In this document: in pieces, positions 9,432 through 18,369 of the stretch
Position numbering within the stretch: position 1 is the first letter of the stretch
Layout: the number at the start of each line of letters is the position of its first letter
Source: JBEISR01 sp044371425
Lineage (GTDB): Bacteria > Planctomycetota > Planctomycetia > Pirellulales > Pirellulaceae
DNA: 64,000 nucleotides
Assembly: GCA_044371425.1 (NCBI GenBank)
Contig: JBILTR010000015.1
Coordinates: 68,696 to 132,695, forward strand
Direction: 5' to 3'
The notes under the pieces: model-generated
Databases searched by the model: none
Told to the model about the DNA's origin: nothing
What the model saw: the letters and a program-made list of their open reading frames with translations, nothing else
Position numbers and translations under genes: made by a program

Positions 9432-11285
9432 TTAGCGCGGCTGATCGATCGCATCGACATCGCCGACGCTTTCCGGCGCCGCATCGATCGCTTGGTTGAC
9501 CACTTCATAGTGACGAGGCAGATCGACGACGAAGGTGCTCCCTTTACCCAACTGGCTATGAAGCATCACTTCCCCGTGTAGCAGTTTGCACAATTCCTGC
9601 ACGATGGAAAGCCCCAGGCCCGTCCCGGTATGACTGCGCGCCAACCCATCCTCCGACTGCTGGAACCGGCCCTGACGAAACTTCTGGAAGATGATATCGA
9701 AATCCGACTCCGCAATCCCCACACCGGTATCGGAGACAGAGACGAAAAAACGCTCCTCGTCATTCGAATCAACGACGACCTGAATCAGACCACCTTCGGG
9801 AGTGAACTTCACGGCATTGCTGAGCAGATTGTTGACGATCTGCTGAATCTTTCCGCCGTCCTGATAAACCTCCAGGTCGACTTTGCAGTGCAATTGCAGA
9901 TCGATATTCTTCTTGTCGGCCAGTGGTCTTGCAAAATCGACTGGCCCGCCAACCACTTCATTGAGCCGGATGAACTGCGGCCGCACTTGCATCTTGCCAG
10001 CTTCCATCTTGGCCAGATCGAGAATGTCGTTGATCATATCCAGCAACAACCGACCGCTCTGCTGGATATTCCCAGCATATCTTCGCTGCTTCTCCGTTAG
10101 CGCTTCGACCCCCTGCAGCACCTCGCTGAAACCGAGGATGCTGTTGAGCGGCGTTCGCAGTTCATGGCTCATATTTGCCAGAAACTCGCTCTTCAGTCGA
10201 TTGGCCTCATAGAGCTGCAGATTGGCCTGTGCCAAGTCGTCGACTTTCAGCTCCAGTCGCTGATTGACCTGCTGAAGTTGTGCCTCCGCATCGGTCATGT
10301 GCCGAACCATCGTATTGAAAGCGTCGGAAAGGGTACGAAACTCATCCTCCGTATCGATGGTCGCACGCAGTTCGGTGCTTCCTTGCGCAATCTGATCACT
10401 GACCTCTCGGAGATGCTCCAGAGGCCGCATCACTAGCTTCTTCAAGATCCAATGCGCTGCAAACAAGCTGATCCCGAGGACCGCGATGCCGATCGCGATC
10501 ATGATCGAATAACTCCAAAGCGTCCAAACCTGGGTCCGACGATACGGAACCGCCATCCGCAGGACTCGAAATGGCCGGTTAGCGGCCTTCGACTCATTGG
10601 TCGTTTCGGAAGCACTCCCCGCAGCGGCATGACAATCCAGACACCGCCCAACAAAAATGACTGGATGGTAGTAGTAATAGTTCCCGTCACCAGGTGCCGC
10701 TTCTGCGAAAACGTATTCGTCTTGACCAGGATCCTTCAGAGAAAAAGGAACCGGAAGTCCCGGCGGCGCTTTGATCCCTTCGAGATCAGAAGTTGAGTCG
10801 TTGGCGAACCCTACCCCATTGGACGGCTCGCTATTGGCGGCTTCACCACCCGACCGGACGGCTTCCTCCGCTAGCTTCTTGGCGATCCACTGGTCCACTT
10901 GCTTTGCCAATCGATCCAGCAACTGATTTTCCGAAGGACTACTGCTGATGCGTCCCCCCAGGGACAAGTACTCGTTCGAACCTTGGGGCCGCAACAACTC
11001 CTGGGAATGTCCCAGCGTGCTGAACTGACGACGGAAGTATTCCTGAAGCTTGCTGGAATTCTCCGCTTCCACCAACCTCAGAGTCTGCAGATGCTGAACG
11101 AGCAGATGGGTGTTGGCGGCATCGCGCGACGCCTGCCGCGTCGTCTCCAAAACCAATCGCGCGGCGACTCGCTGGATCGCCCAGAAAGCCAGTAGCAAAC
11201 TGCATGTCAGCGCGATCGCAAAGAACGCGAGGAACTTGTGCTCCAGGTTCCACTGGCGAAGCAATCGAAGCAGGAACCCAGCCAT
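9432..11285 (-). CDS. Membrane sensor histidine kinase with heme-c-binding periplasmic domain
   Basis: A 617-residue hybrid of sensing and kinase domains. A first membrane helix (about 18-37) and a second (about 256-278) enclose a periplasmic domain with one CXXCH heme-c motif (CLDCH, 215-219), as in DUF3365/Tll0287-like domains. A HAMP linker (280-333) and coiled coil lead to HisKA with the phospho-accepting His374 in MSHELRTPLNS. The ATPase domain has the N box NNLLSNAVKF, DTGVGI (519-524) and GTGLGL (554-559). It probably senses redox state or a small ligand through heme and passes phosphate to a response regulator. No response regulator gene is adjacent, so it is an orphan kinase. The heme role is inferred from the motif. 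Confidence 0.9.
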   Translation of the reverse strand: MAGFLLRLLRQWNLEHKFLAFFAIALTCSLLLAFWAIQRVAARLVLETTRQASRDAANTHLLVQHLQTLRLVEAENSSKLQEYFRRQFSTLGHSQELLRPQGSNEYLSLGGRISSSPSENQLLDRLAKQVDQWIAKKLAEEAVRSGGEAANSEPSNGVGFANDSTSDLEGIKAPPGLPVPFSLKDPGQDEYVFAEAAPGDGNYYYYHPVIFVGRCLDCHAAAGSASETTNESKAANRPFRVLRMAVPYRRTQVWTLWSYSIMIAIGIAVLGISLFAAHWILKKLVMRPLEHLREVSDQIAQGSTELRATIDTEDEFRTLSDAFNTMVRHMTDAEAQLQQVNQRLELKVDDLAQANLQLYEANRLKSEFLANMSHELRTPLNSILGFSEVLQGVEALTEKQRRYAGNIQQSGRLLLDMINDILDLAKMEAGKMQVRPQFIRLNEVVGGPVDFARPLADKKNIDLQLHCKVDLEVYQDGGKIQQIVNNLLSNAVKFTPEGGLIQVVVDSNDEERFFVSVSDTGVGIAESDFDIIFQKFRQGRFQQSEDGLARSHTGTGLGLSIVQELCKLLHGEVMLHSQLGKGSTFVVDLPRHYEVVNQAIDAAPESVGDVDAIDQPR

Positions 11286-11680
11286 CCGTCGGCCCCAGAA
11301 ATCATCGAACGATCAATCCTAGCAGTATACGCTTCACTCCCCCCACCTACCAGCAATTGCGTCCGCTTCCAACCGGTAGCAATCCCGTCCCAGCCCCCCA
11401 CCCACGCCGGCGATGGGAGCGATTTCAGGCCACACAATCGCTACAATCCGAACAGGGGTGGCCAGCCACAGCCGCTGGCGATCGGTTTCGCATCGGCAGA
11501 TTCATCCGCCACCCAACGACTACCGAATGGGATAAGGAGGCGCCGCCTGTCGACGGCGACTCGGGCGGGCCCGATCAGCCGAGCCACTTCTTTGGTGATC
11601 GGCCGGTTTCGACGTCAACGGCTCCCCAACGTCGTTTCTCCAACGCCGTTTTTCAACGCAAGGAATGCGGAAGTAGCTCC
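11286..11680. other. Divergent intergenic region, no gene seen
   Basis: About 395 bases between the sensor kinase and the SHD1 protein gene. The frame of the SHD1 gene stays open through it, but without a ribosome-binding site or signal peptide until 11681. No repeat or clear promoter was found. Confidence 0.45.
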
Positions 11681-12625
11681 ATGGACGACTCCCACGCAAC
11701 GCTGCGCCCCACATCGCTCCGCACCCTGCCCTGTGTCCCAAGCCCAACGTCCCGTTGGGTAAAACTCCTGGCAAGCCCGATCCTCTTGGCGACCTTTGCC
11801 GCCTCCAGCCACGCCTGCCCACCTTGGGTGTCCAGGTCGCACTGCAATCACCACGTCGGTCACGTCAGTTCCCACGCCCCACGCCCTGACTGCCGACCGA
11901 TCGGCACCTGGGCGATGGTCCAAGGACCAAACTCCTTTCCATCGTGTGGTCCCTGCGGATGCGGCCAATGGCAGTCGGAATGGCCATCGCCCTACGCAGT
12001 CCAACCACCATGGACCACCGCTTCGGACAACCAAACACCCAACAACTCAGCCAGCCCCCAGGCACTGTCACCACCACCGAACGACAGCATGACTCAACCC
12101 AAGCCACCGCCTGTGGAGAGGCCGAGCCAACAGGATCGATCGGCAACCGACCAGCCGAATTGGCGTCCCCCTACTGGCCAAGTCCCCCCTCCCTCTTTGC
12201 CCGCACCCGATACCCCGACGTCTGATCCAAAGAGCCCAAAGACTCCGATCGAACCAACACAGAAGCCGGAAGAAGAGCGAGTGAAGGATCTGGAGCTGCT
12301 GTTCGGCGATCCTCCGATAGAAGCTCCCCTTCCCCCCGGTGACCCATCCCAAAGTCGATGGATTCCTCGAAACGACAATCCCCAAGGGAACGATCTAACG
12401 ACCCGCTACGCCAACGCCCGCTTCTCCAGCGCTTCGTCGCTTCCTCTGGGCCAGCAGGCATGGCGAACCTGGACCGATCACACAGGGAGCTTCCGGGTTC
12501 GAGCCACGTTGGTGGAAGTGGGGGCCTACCACGTGGTGCTGCTGAAAGAGAATGGCCGCACCACGACGTTGCCGATCAGTCGGTTGAGCCCCGAAGATGC
12601 AGTCTACCTGCGCCTGGGCAAGTGA
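11681..12625 (+). CDS. Secreted proline-rich protein with C-terminal SHD1 (SLA1 homology) domain
   Basis: A 314-residue protein with an N-terminal hydrophobic segment (about 27-42, VKLLASPILLATFA) ending near Ala-Cys, consistent with a signal peptide. A Cys/His-rich stretch (46-95) and a long Pro/Ser/Thr-rich linker (about 100-215) follow. The last 55 residues (RTWTDHTGSFRVRATLVEVG onward, to PISRLSPEDAVYL) have the SHD1 pattern that is very common at the ends of planctomycete secreted proteins, where it is presumed to bind or anchor. The ATG at 11681 has a GGAAG element 7 bases upstream. No catalytic motif is seen. Its end is convergent with mqnE, with 25 bases between. Confidence 0.75.
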   Translation: MDDSHATLRPTSLRTLPCVPSPTSRWVKLLASPILLATFAASSHACPPWVSRSHCNHHVGHVSSHAPRPDCRPIGTWAMVQGPNSFPSCGPCGCGQWQSEWPSPYAVQPPWTTASDNQTPNNSASPQALSPPPNDSMTQPKPPPVERPSQQDRSATDQPNWRPPTGQVPPPSLPAPDTPTSDPKSPKTPIEPTQKPEEERVKDLELLFGDPPIEAPLPPGDPSQSRWIPRNDNPQGNDLTTRYANARFSSASSLPLGQQAWRTWTDHTGSFRVRATLVEVGAYHVVLLKENGRTTTLPISRLSPEDAVYLRLGK

Positions 12626-12650
12626 AACTCCTCCATACGAGGCAACCTGG

Positions 12651-13835
12651 CTACATCGCGTGCTGCGCGGCTTTCTGGAGGAATAGATCCGAGCGATCCA
12701 CCGCCTCTCCCGTCGTCCAGTGGCTGAAGTTTTCGGGATCTCGATGCACCCTTCGGTAAATCGTATCCCGCTCCACCGGCTCCCTGCCCGCCTCGCGAAT
12801 CAACTGCTCAATCTGTTCAATCGATAGACACTGCGGCGTCGTTGCACCAGCGTCATGATAGATCAATTCATGTCGAACCGTTCCGTCGATGTCGTCGGCG
12901 CCGTACGCCAGTGCTGTTTGCGCCGTCCCGATACCCAGCATGATCCAATAGGCTTTCACATGAGGGATATTGTCCAGCATCAGGCGACTGATCGCCAATG
13001 TTCTCAAGTCCATCAGTGCCGACGGCTTCTGCAGTTGCGATAGCTTGGTGTTCTCTGGATGGAATGCCAACGGAATGAACGTCTGAAAGCCACCCGTTTC
13101 ATCCTGCAGCTGCCGTAGCCTCATCAGATGATCGATCCGGTGGTATGGCTTTTCAATATGCCCGTACAGCATGGTGCAGTTGGAGCGGATTCCCAGTTGG
13201 TGAGCGGCCCGATGGATCTCAATCCATTTGTGGCTGTTCGCCTTGTGCTCGCAGATCTGGTCGCGAACTTCAGGATGGAAGATCTCGGCACCACCACCCG
13301 GCAGCGATCCCAGCCCGGCAGATTTCAGGTCCGCCAGCACCTCGGCCGAACTCTGCTTGGTGAGGAACTCAAACCAATCGATCTCGACGGCCGTCCATGC
13401 CTTCAAATGCAGCTTCGGAAAATGCTGCTTCAACAGCGACAGCATGCCTCGGTACCAACTGTAATCTTTCTTGTGGTGGAGCCCCCCCACCAAATGCATC
13501 TCAGTGCACCCGTGATCGGTCGCTTCCTGACCGCGAGCAATGATCTGCTCGTCGCTCATCACGTACCCCTTGGGGTCCCTGAGATCCGATCGGAACGCGC
13601 AAAAGCGGCATCGATAAACACAGACGTTGGTAGGATTCAAGTGCGTGTTGATGTTGTAATAGGCCACATTGCCATGCTTCTTCTCCCGAACCCAGTTGGC
13701 CAGGACGCCAATCTCCTGAAGCGGCGTTGAGGGCTCCTCGAGAAATAGCCCATCCTCCATCGAAAGTCGTTCCCCCGACTCCACCTTCTTGCGAATCTCG
13801 CGAAGTCGATCGCATTGCACTGGGGTCATCGGCAT
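12651..13835 (-). CDS. mqnE: Aminofutalosine synthase (radical SAM)
   Basis: A 394-residue radical SAM enzyme that joins 3-((1-carboxyvinyl)oxy)benzoate to the adenosine radical, giving aminofutalosine, in the futalosine route to menaquinone. The 4Fe-4S motif is CVYRCRFC (cysteines 72, 76, 79), followed by the family segments LPGGGAEIF and ELIYHDAGATTP. The ATG at 13835 has a GGAAG site about 4-7 bases upstream; an in-frame TTG at 13856 is the alternative. It is last in a run of four same-strand genes (menG, ubiX, mqnP, mqnE), all belonging to quinone synthesis, and lies 27 bases after mqnP. Confidence 0.93.
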   Translation of the reverse strand: MPMTPVQCDRLREIRKKVESGERLSMEDGLFLEEPSTPLQEIGVLANWVREKKHGNVAYYNINTHLNPTNVCVYRCRFCAFRSDLRDPKGYVMSDEQIIARGQEATDHGCTEMHLVGGLHHKKDYSWYRGMLSLLKQHFPKLHLKAWTAVEIDWFEFLTKQSSAEVLADLKSAGLGSLPGGGAEIFHPEVRDQICEHKANSHKWIEIHRAAHQLGIRSNCTMLYGHIEKPYHRIDHLMRLRQLQDETGGFQTFIPLAFHPENTKLSQLQKPSALMDLRTLAISRLMLDNIPHVKAYWIMLGIGTAQTALAYGADDIDGTVRHELIYHDAGATTPQCLSIEQIEQLIREAGREPVERDTIYRRVHRDPENFSHWTTGEAVDRSDLFLQKAAQHAM

Positions 13836-13862
13836 GTTGCTTCCGTCCGTGTTCAAGTAAAC

Positions 13863-14822
13863 CTACAGAAAGAGATCCAGAATACCGCAAACAGATAGAA
13901 TCAGGCTGATCCAACCATTCAATCGAAAGAAGGCAAGGTCGACCCGTCGCAAGTCCTCAGGCCTCACAATCCGGTGCTCATACACCAGCAGCACCGCGAT
14001 CACCAAAAGTGCTCCCCACCAGATCCAGCCCAAGCCAATCGTCGGTGCTGCCCAAGGGAGGATCGCCAGCAACAACCACATGCCAAGGTGCAGCCACTTG
14101 GCGGTTTGCAGCGCGGCGGGAATACCCCAACGAGCGGGGATGGAATGAAGCCCTGCACTGCGATCGAAGCCTGCATCCTGGCATGAGTAGATCAAATCGA
14201 AACCGCTGACCCAGAAGAATACGGCGGCACCAAGGATGGAGGGGGCAAGCAAGTCGCTGGGGTGACTGGCCAGCCATTCACCCCGCAAACCAATCCAAGC
14301 GCAAATCGGCGCCAGCATCAGGGCGGATCCCAACCAAAAATGAGCAGCAGATGTGAATCGTTTGGCGTAGCTGTATCCAGCCAACCACAACAAGACCGGC
14401 ATCGAGAGCAACAATGGCCAGCGATTGGGGAGGAACAGGGCCGTGCTACTGAAAAAACCCAAGGCGCACAGTGCAGCAAATCGAATCGCCGAGCCACGAG
14501 AAATTTTGCCAGCGGGAATCGGCCGCCCTGCAGTGCGAGGATTGGCTGCGTCCCACTGGGCATCGACCACCCGGTTGATCGCCATGGCAAAACTTCGCGC
14601 CGTCACCATGCAAAGCAACATCGCGATCCAACGCACCGGATAATTCGGCGTCCCAGCCTTGTCGGGCGTGACTGAAAAAGTCGCCCAGAAGGTGCTTAGC
14701 AGTGCGAAAGGGAGCGCGAAAATAGTGTGGCTGAACCGTACAAGCTCGCCATACTCTCGCAGCCGTGCCCGAGCTCTTCTCGTCCATGAGTCGCTGGAAA
14801 ATGCCGATGCGGCTTGCCCCAT
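13863..14822 (-). CDS. mqnP: UbiA-family prenyltransferase of the futalosine menaquinone pathway
   Basis: A 319-residue polytopic membrane protein with about eight hydrophobic segments. The two Asp-rich motifs of UbiA enzymes are present: NRVVDAQWDAANPRTAGRPI (about 94-113) and DLIYSCQDAGFDRSAGLHSI (about 212-231). These bind Mg-diphosphate of the polyprenyl donor. In this neighbourhood the likely acceptor is 1,4-dihydroxy-6-naphthoate, which makes it MqnP rather than a 4-hydroxybenzoate transferase; that choice rests on context. It starts one base after the ubiX stop region and continues the operon toward mqnE. Confidence 0.9.
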   Translation of the reverse strand: MGQAASAFSSDSWTRRARARLREYGELVRFSHTIFALPFALLSTFWATFSVTPDKAGTPNYPVRWIAMLLCMVTARSFAMAINRVVDAQWDAANPRTAGRPIPAGKISRGSAIRFAALCALGFFSSTALFLPNRWPLLLSMPVLLWLAGYSYAKRFTSAAHFWLGSALMLAPICAWIGLRGEWLASHPSDLLAPSILGAAVFFWVSGFDLIYSCQDAGFDRSAGLHSIPARWGIPAALQTAKWLHLGMWLLLAILPWAAPTIGLGWIWWGALLVIAVLLVYEHRIVRPEDLRRVDLAFFRLNGWISLILSVCGILDLFL

Positions 14823-14823
14823 C

Positions 14824-15528
14824 TCAAGCCCCCTCCTTGCGATCGGAAGAACCGGTAGGCGTGGAATCGTCCGACCCCCAACGCCGCATCAACCGGTGAG
14901 GCACCGACAAGTGATCTAGGATTCTGGCCACCACAAAGTCGACCAAATCGATGATCTCATCGACGCCGTGATACCAACCGGGACTGGCCGGCATCACCAC
15001 GGCACCTGCTTGCGCCGCACGATGCAGGTTCTCCAGTTGGAAAACCGACAAAGGGGTCTCCCGAGGCACCAACACCAGTTTCCGATGTTCCTTCAAATGC
15101 ACCTCCGCCGCGCGCTGGATCAAGTCCTTGCCTCCCGCATGGACGATCCCCGAAAGCGTCGTACCCGAGCAAGGACAGACCACCATCCCACGCGTCAAAT
15201 AGGATCCGCTGGCGATGGGGGTGAAAAAATCATGGATTCGGTGGGGAAAAACGACCTTCTTCCGCGCCTCCACTTGCTCCGGCGTCACCGGGCTCCACCT
15301 CGGCGAGGCACCCACACTTTTGGTCTGCCAGTGATAGCCAAGAATCGACTCCACCAAATCCTCTGGCGAACGGCCATGGATCCCGAGTTCTTGCTGCAGC
15401 ACCACGCGCCCAGAGTCGCTGGCCACCCAATGCGTTGCAATACCCGCGTCGGCCAACTGCTGCAGCAAACGGACCCCGTACACGGCACCACTGGCACCTG
15501 TCATCGCCAAGACGATTGGAAGGCTCAT
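14824..15528 (-). CDS. ubiX: UbiX-like flavin prenyltransferase
   Basis: A 234-residue flavoprotein that makes prenylated FMN, the cofactor of UbiD-type decarboxylases; in the futalosine route this partner role is called MqnM. Visible features are the N-terminal VLAMTGASGAVYGVRLLQQL, the middle PCSGTTLSGIVHAGGKDLIQRAAEV and the late VPRETPLSVFQLENLHRAAQ, all typical of UbiX. The ATG at 15528 overlaps the menG stop as ATGA, which indicates translational coupling and rules out the long upstream extension of the frame. The C-terminus is about 30 residues longer than common UbiX. The UbiD-like partner (MqnL) is not in the window. Confidence 0.93.
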   Translation of the reverse strand: MSLPIVLAMTGASGAVYGVRLLQQLADAGIATHWVASDSGRVVLQQELGIHGRSPEDLVESILGYHWQTKSVGASPRWSPVTPEQVEARKKVVFPHRIHDFFTPIASGSYLTRGMVVCPCSGTTLSGIVHAGGKDLIQRAAEVHLKEHRKLVLVPRETPLSVFQLENLHRAAQAGAVVMPASPGWYHGVDEIIDLVDFVVARILDHLSVPHRLMRRWGSDDSTPTGSSDRKEGA

Positions 15529-16241
15529 TTGCGCCCCAGATAAAGTGACGCGACGCCGAAAGTCATGGGAACACACCTCACCTGCCGCAATCCGGATGAT
15601 TCGAGGATCTTCACCAACTCCCCGCCAGAGGGGAAATCCGCAACACTTTCCGGGAGATAACGATAGGCCCCTTGGCCGTTGCGCGCCATCGCTTGGCCAA
15701 TCCAGGGCAAGACTCTGCGAAAGTAGAAGTTGTAGAGTTGCCGCAAACCAGGCAACCAAGGTTTGGAAAACTCCAGAATCGCAACCTGTCCCCCTGGACG
15801 ACAAACTCTCAGAATCTCCTCGATCCCCTTCCCGGTATCCGATACGTTTCGGAGACCGAAAGCGACGGTCACTGCCTGAAAGGTGTCGCTTGCGAACGGA
15901 AGCGTCTGGGTGTCCGACTCCAAGAACTGCAGTCGAGGTGGAGGGATCCCTGCCTTTGTCTGTTTGGTCCTGGCGATCGCCAACATCGCCTCGCAGAAGT
16001 CCGTCGCAAGCACCTGGATCTCAGGAACCGATTTTTGAGCGATTGCCAGGGCAAGATCGCCGGTACCTGTACAGACATCCAAGACCGGACTCCCAGGCTC
16101 TAGCTCCAGTCGCTTCAGCGTCCGCCACCGCCACCAACGGTCGATGTTTAAAGAGAGAAGATGATTCAAAAGATCGTAGCGCGGAGCGATCTCAGAGAAC
16201 ATCTTCCGCACTCGATCGCCACTCTTGTCCACCGATGTCAT
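15525..16241 (-). CDS. menG: Demethylmenaquinone methyltransferase
   Basis: A 238-residue SAM-dependent methyltransferase of the UbiE/MenG family, performing the last methylation step of menaquinone synthesis. Motifs in order: FSEIAPRYDLLNHLLSLNID near the N-terminus, SAM-binding DVCTGTGDLALAIA, VAFGLRNVSD, and the family signature FYFRRVLPWIG followed by YRYLPESVADFP. Length is typical. It is the first gene of the four-gene menaquinone operon, and its TGA overlaps the start codon of ubiX by four bases. Ubiquinone is not expected in planctomycetes, so menG is preferred over ubiE. Confidence 0.94.
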   Translation of the reverse strand: MTSVDKSGDRVRKMFSEIAPRYDLLNHLLSLNIDRWWRWRTLKRLELEPGSPVLDVCTGTGDLALAIAQKSVPEIQVLATDFCEAMLAIARTKQTKAGIPPPRLQFLESDTQTLPFASDTFQAVTVAFGLRNVSDTGKGIEEILRVCRPGGQVAILEFSKPWLPGLRQLYNFYFRRVLPWIGQAMARNGQGAYRYLPESVADFPSGGELVKILESSGLRQVRCVPMTFGVASLYLGRK

Positions 16242-16365
16242 CGAAACGCCAGACGTCTAGAAAGTTTCCATCATCCTCAAGGAACCACGCCGTTACTACT
16301 GTAGCGGCCGGGGAACCCAAACGACTCGGAATGCAGATGACGCCGTTGCTGTGTGGCCCAGGAGG

Positions 16366-17967
16366 TCAGCTTTCGTGCCGCAACAGCGGGAAAAGAACGA
16401 TATCCCGAATGCTGCGGGAATTGGTCAGCAGCATCACCAGCCGGTCGATCCCGATCCCCAGCCCGCCGGCAGGCGGCATCCCATGCCTCATCGCGCGGAT
16501 GAAATCGTGGTCCATTTTGGCCATCGAATCCTCTTCGGCCATCCCTTCCAACTGCGTTCGGAACAGCTGCTCCTGCAGCAAAGGATCATTCAGTTCCGTG
16601 TAGGCGTTGGCCAATTCCATCCCGTGCACAAACAGCTCGAACCGCTCCGCCACCTCCGGCTTACCGGTTTTCCGTTTGGTCAGCGGGCAGATGCTGGCGG
16701 GATAATCGATCACGAAGATCGGCCCCTTCAACTGATCCTCTACCGTCTCTTCAAAAACTTCGCTCTTGATCACATCGGGATGCTTACCGGCCGTTTCCAG
16801 ACCCAACTTCTTCGCCAGTCGGGCAATCTCGCCGTGATCTTCCGGGTCCACCCGTGCATGCTCGGCAAATAGCTCCGCGTACGTTCTCCGTTGGAAGGGA
16901 GGCGTGAAGTCGATCTCCAGGTCGCCCCAGGTAACCTTTAGTGGCTGCCCCGTCGCTCGCAACGCGTCCGCGATGATCTGCTCCGTCAGCTCCATCATCG
17001 TCTCGTAGTTGGCGAACGCCTGGTAGCACTCCATCATGGTGAACTCTGGATTGTGGCGTACGCTGATCCCCTCGTTGCGATAGACTCGCCCCAGTTCATA
17101 CACCCGCTCCATCCCCCCCACCAGCAATCGCTTTAGGTGCAGCTCCAAAGCGATCCGAAGGAACAGTGGCATGTTCAGCGCGTTGTGATGCGTCGTAAAC
17201 GGTCTAGCCGCCGCCCCCCCGGCGATCGCGTGCAGCGTCGGCCCTTCGATTTCCCAGTAACCGTGCCGATTGAGCGTATCGCGTACCGACTGGACGATTT
17301 GAATCCGTTTGCGGAAGGTATCCATCACCCCTGCGTTGTAGGTCAGATCCAGATACCGCATCCGCTGCCGTAGTTCGGGGTCAGCCAATCCAGCGTGCTT
17401 CTCCGGAGGTGGCTCCATCGTCTTGGTCATGAATTCGATCGCGTCGGCAAAGACGGTCAGTTCCCCGGTATTCGTCCGACCCAATCGACCTTCCACCGCC
17501 AACCAATCGCCGAGGTCAAGCAGTTTGGTCAGTTCAAAGGCTTCCTCCCCTACCTGCCCTTTGCCGATCAAGACTTGAAGATCGCCAGTCCAGTCTCGAA
17601 GGTTCAGAAACACCAGCTTGCCCGTCGGCCGCATCAGGACGATACGCCCCGCAATCTTGACTCGCGGGCCTACCTCTTCGCCGGCGCCCTGCTGAGCCCG
17701 CCAACCCTTCAGATCCAAGCCGTCGACGATTTCCGGAAGAGCGACTTCATTTCCATCCGCCAACCGGTATCGAATGCGATCGGCCTGCTGCCGGACAGCG
17801 TCGATCATCAGGCGGCCATCGACCCGGTGCCCCCAAGGATCGATTCCCGCGTGTTCCAGCCGCCGCAACTTCTCCAGCCTCGCCGCCTGCTGGTCGCTTA
17901 GGGAGCGAGGGTCGTTGTCGGAACTCGGTGACTGCTGGTTTTGAGGACTGCCAGGAACATCGGACAT
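16366..17967 (-). CDS. lysS: Lysyl-tRNA synthetase, class II
   Basis: A 533-residue enzyme that charges tRNA-Lys. An OB-fold anticodon domain (about 80-200, KIAGRIVLMRPTGKLVFLNL) precedes the class II core with motif 1 (FRKRIQIVQSVRDTLNRHGY), motif 2 (YELGRVYRNEGISVRHNPEF) and motif 3 (GIGIDRLVMLLTNS near the end). The ATG at 17967 gives a Ser/Gln/Asp-rich N-terminal tail of about 30 residues before the conserved region; no strong ribosome-binding site is visible, and a frame extension to 18243 lacks any conserved sequence. It stands alone, with 124 bases to menG. Confidence 0.95.
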   Translation of the reverse strand: MSDVPGSPQNQQSPSSDNDPRSLSDQQAARLEKLRRLEHAGIDPWGHRVDGRLMIDAVRQQADRIRYRLADGNEVALPEIVDGLDLKGWRAQQGAGEEVGPRVKIAGRIVLMRPTGKLVFLNLRDWTGDLQVLIGKGQVGEEAFELTKLLDLGDWLAVEGRLGRTNTGELTVFADAIEFMTKTMEPPPEKHAGLADPELRQRMRYLDLTYNAGVMDTFRKRIQIVQSVRDTLNRHGYWEIEGPTLHAIAGGAAARPFTTHHNALNMPLFLRIALELHLKRLLVGGMERVYELGRVYRNEGISVRHNPEFTMMECYQAFANYETMMELTEQIIADALRATGQPLKVTWGDLEIDFTPPFQRRTYAELFAEHARVDPEDHGEIARLAKKLGLETAGKHPDVIKSEVFEETVEDQLKGPIFVIDYPASICPLTKRKTGKPEVAERFELFVHGMELANAYTELNDPLLQEQLFRTQLEGMAEEDSMAKMDHDFIRAMRHGMPPAGGLGIGIDRLVMLLTNSRSIRDIVLFPLLRHES

Positions 17968-18369
17968 GATGGAGTGGCCACTATGGGATTCGGGGGGTTG
18001 CGGGTCGGTGGAGCCGGTAGTCCAAAATCCCGCGGAGTGGATTCGAGCGACCGACTGCCGAAAGGGTGGGATTATACGTCGAAACGTCGATCTGCCCAAG
18101 GGACCCGAGCCACCGGGGAGAGAGCCGATGGAGTGCCTTGGAGAAAAAGACACTGGCGGTGTGATCGCCCCGAAACGCCCCTGGCCTCCCGGCAAGCAAG
18201 AGCCCCTGGCATCTAACGCTGGCTGGCGCGGCTCCCAAAGCAAATGAGCCTCTGTGCTTTGATCTCTTCGGGTCTATGCCTTCCTACAGCCTCACGACTC
18301 CCTGGATCCAGACGATCCCTGCTCTTCTGGAATGGCTGTCCGTACCCCGATTGCACCGGTGCTCCGGTG
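17968..18369. other. Intergenic region upstream of lysS, no gene seen
   Basis: About 400 bases between the radical SAM gene and lysS, both on the minus strand. It should contain the lysS promoter. I see no T-box-like structure, repeat or terminator with a U tract. Confidence 0.4.
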
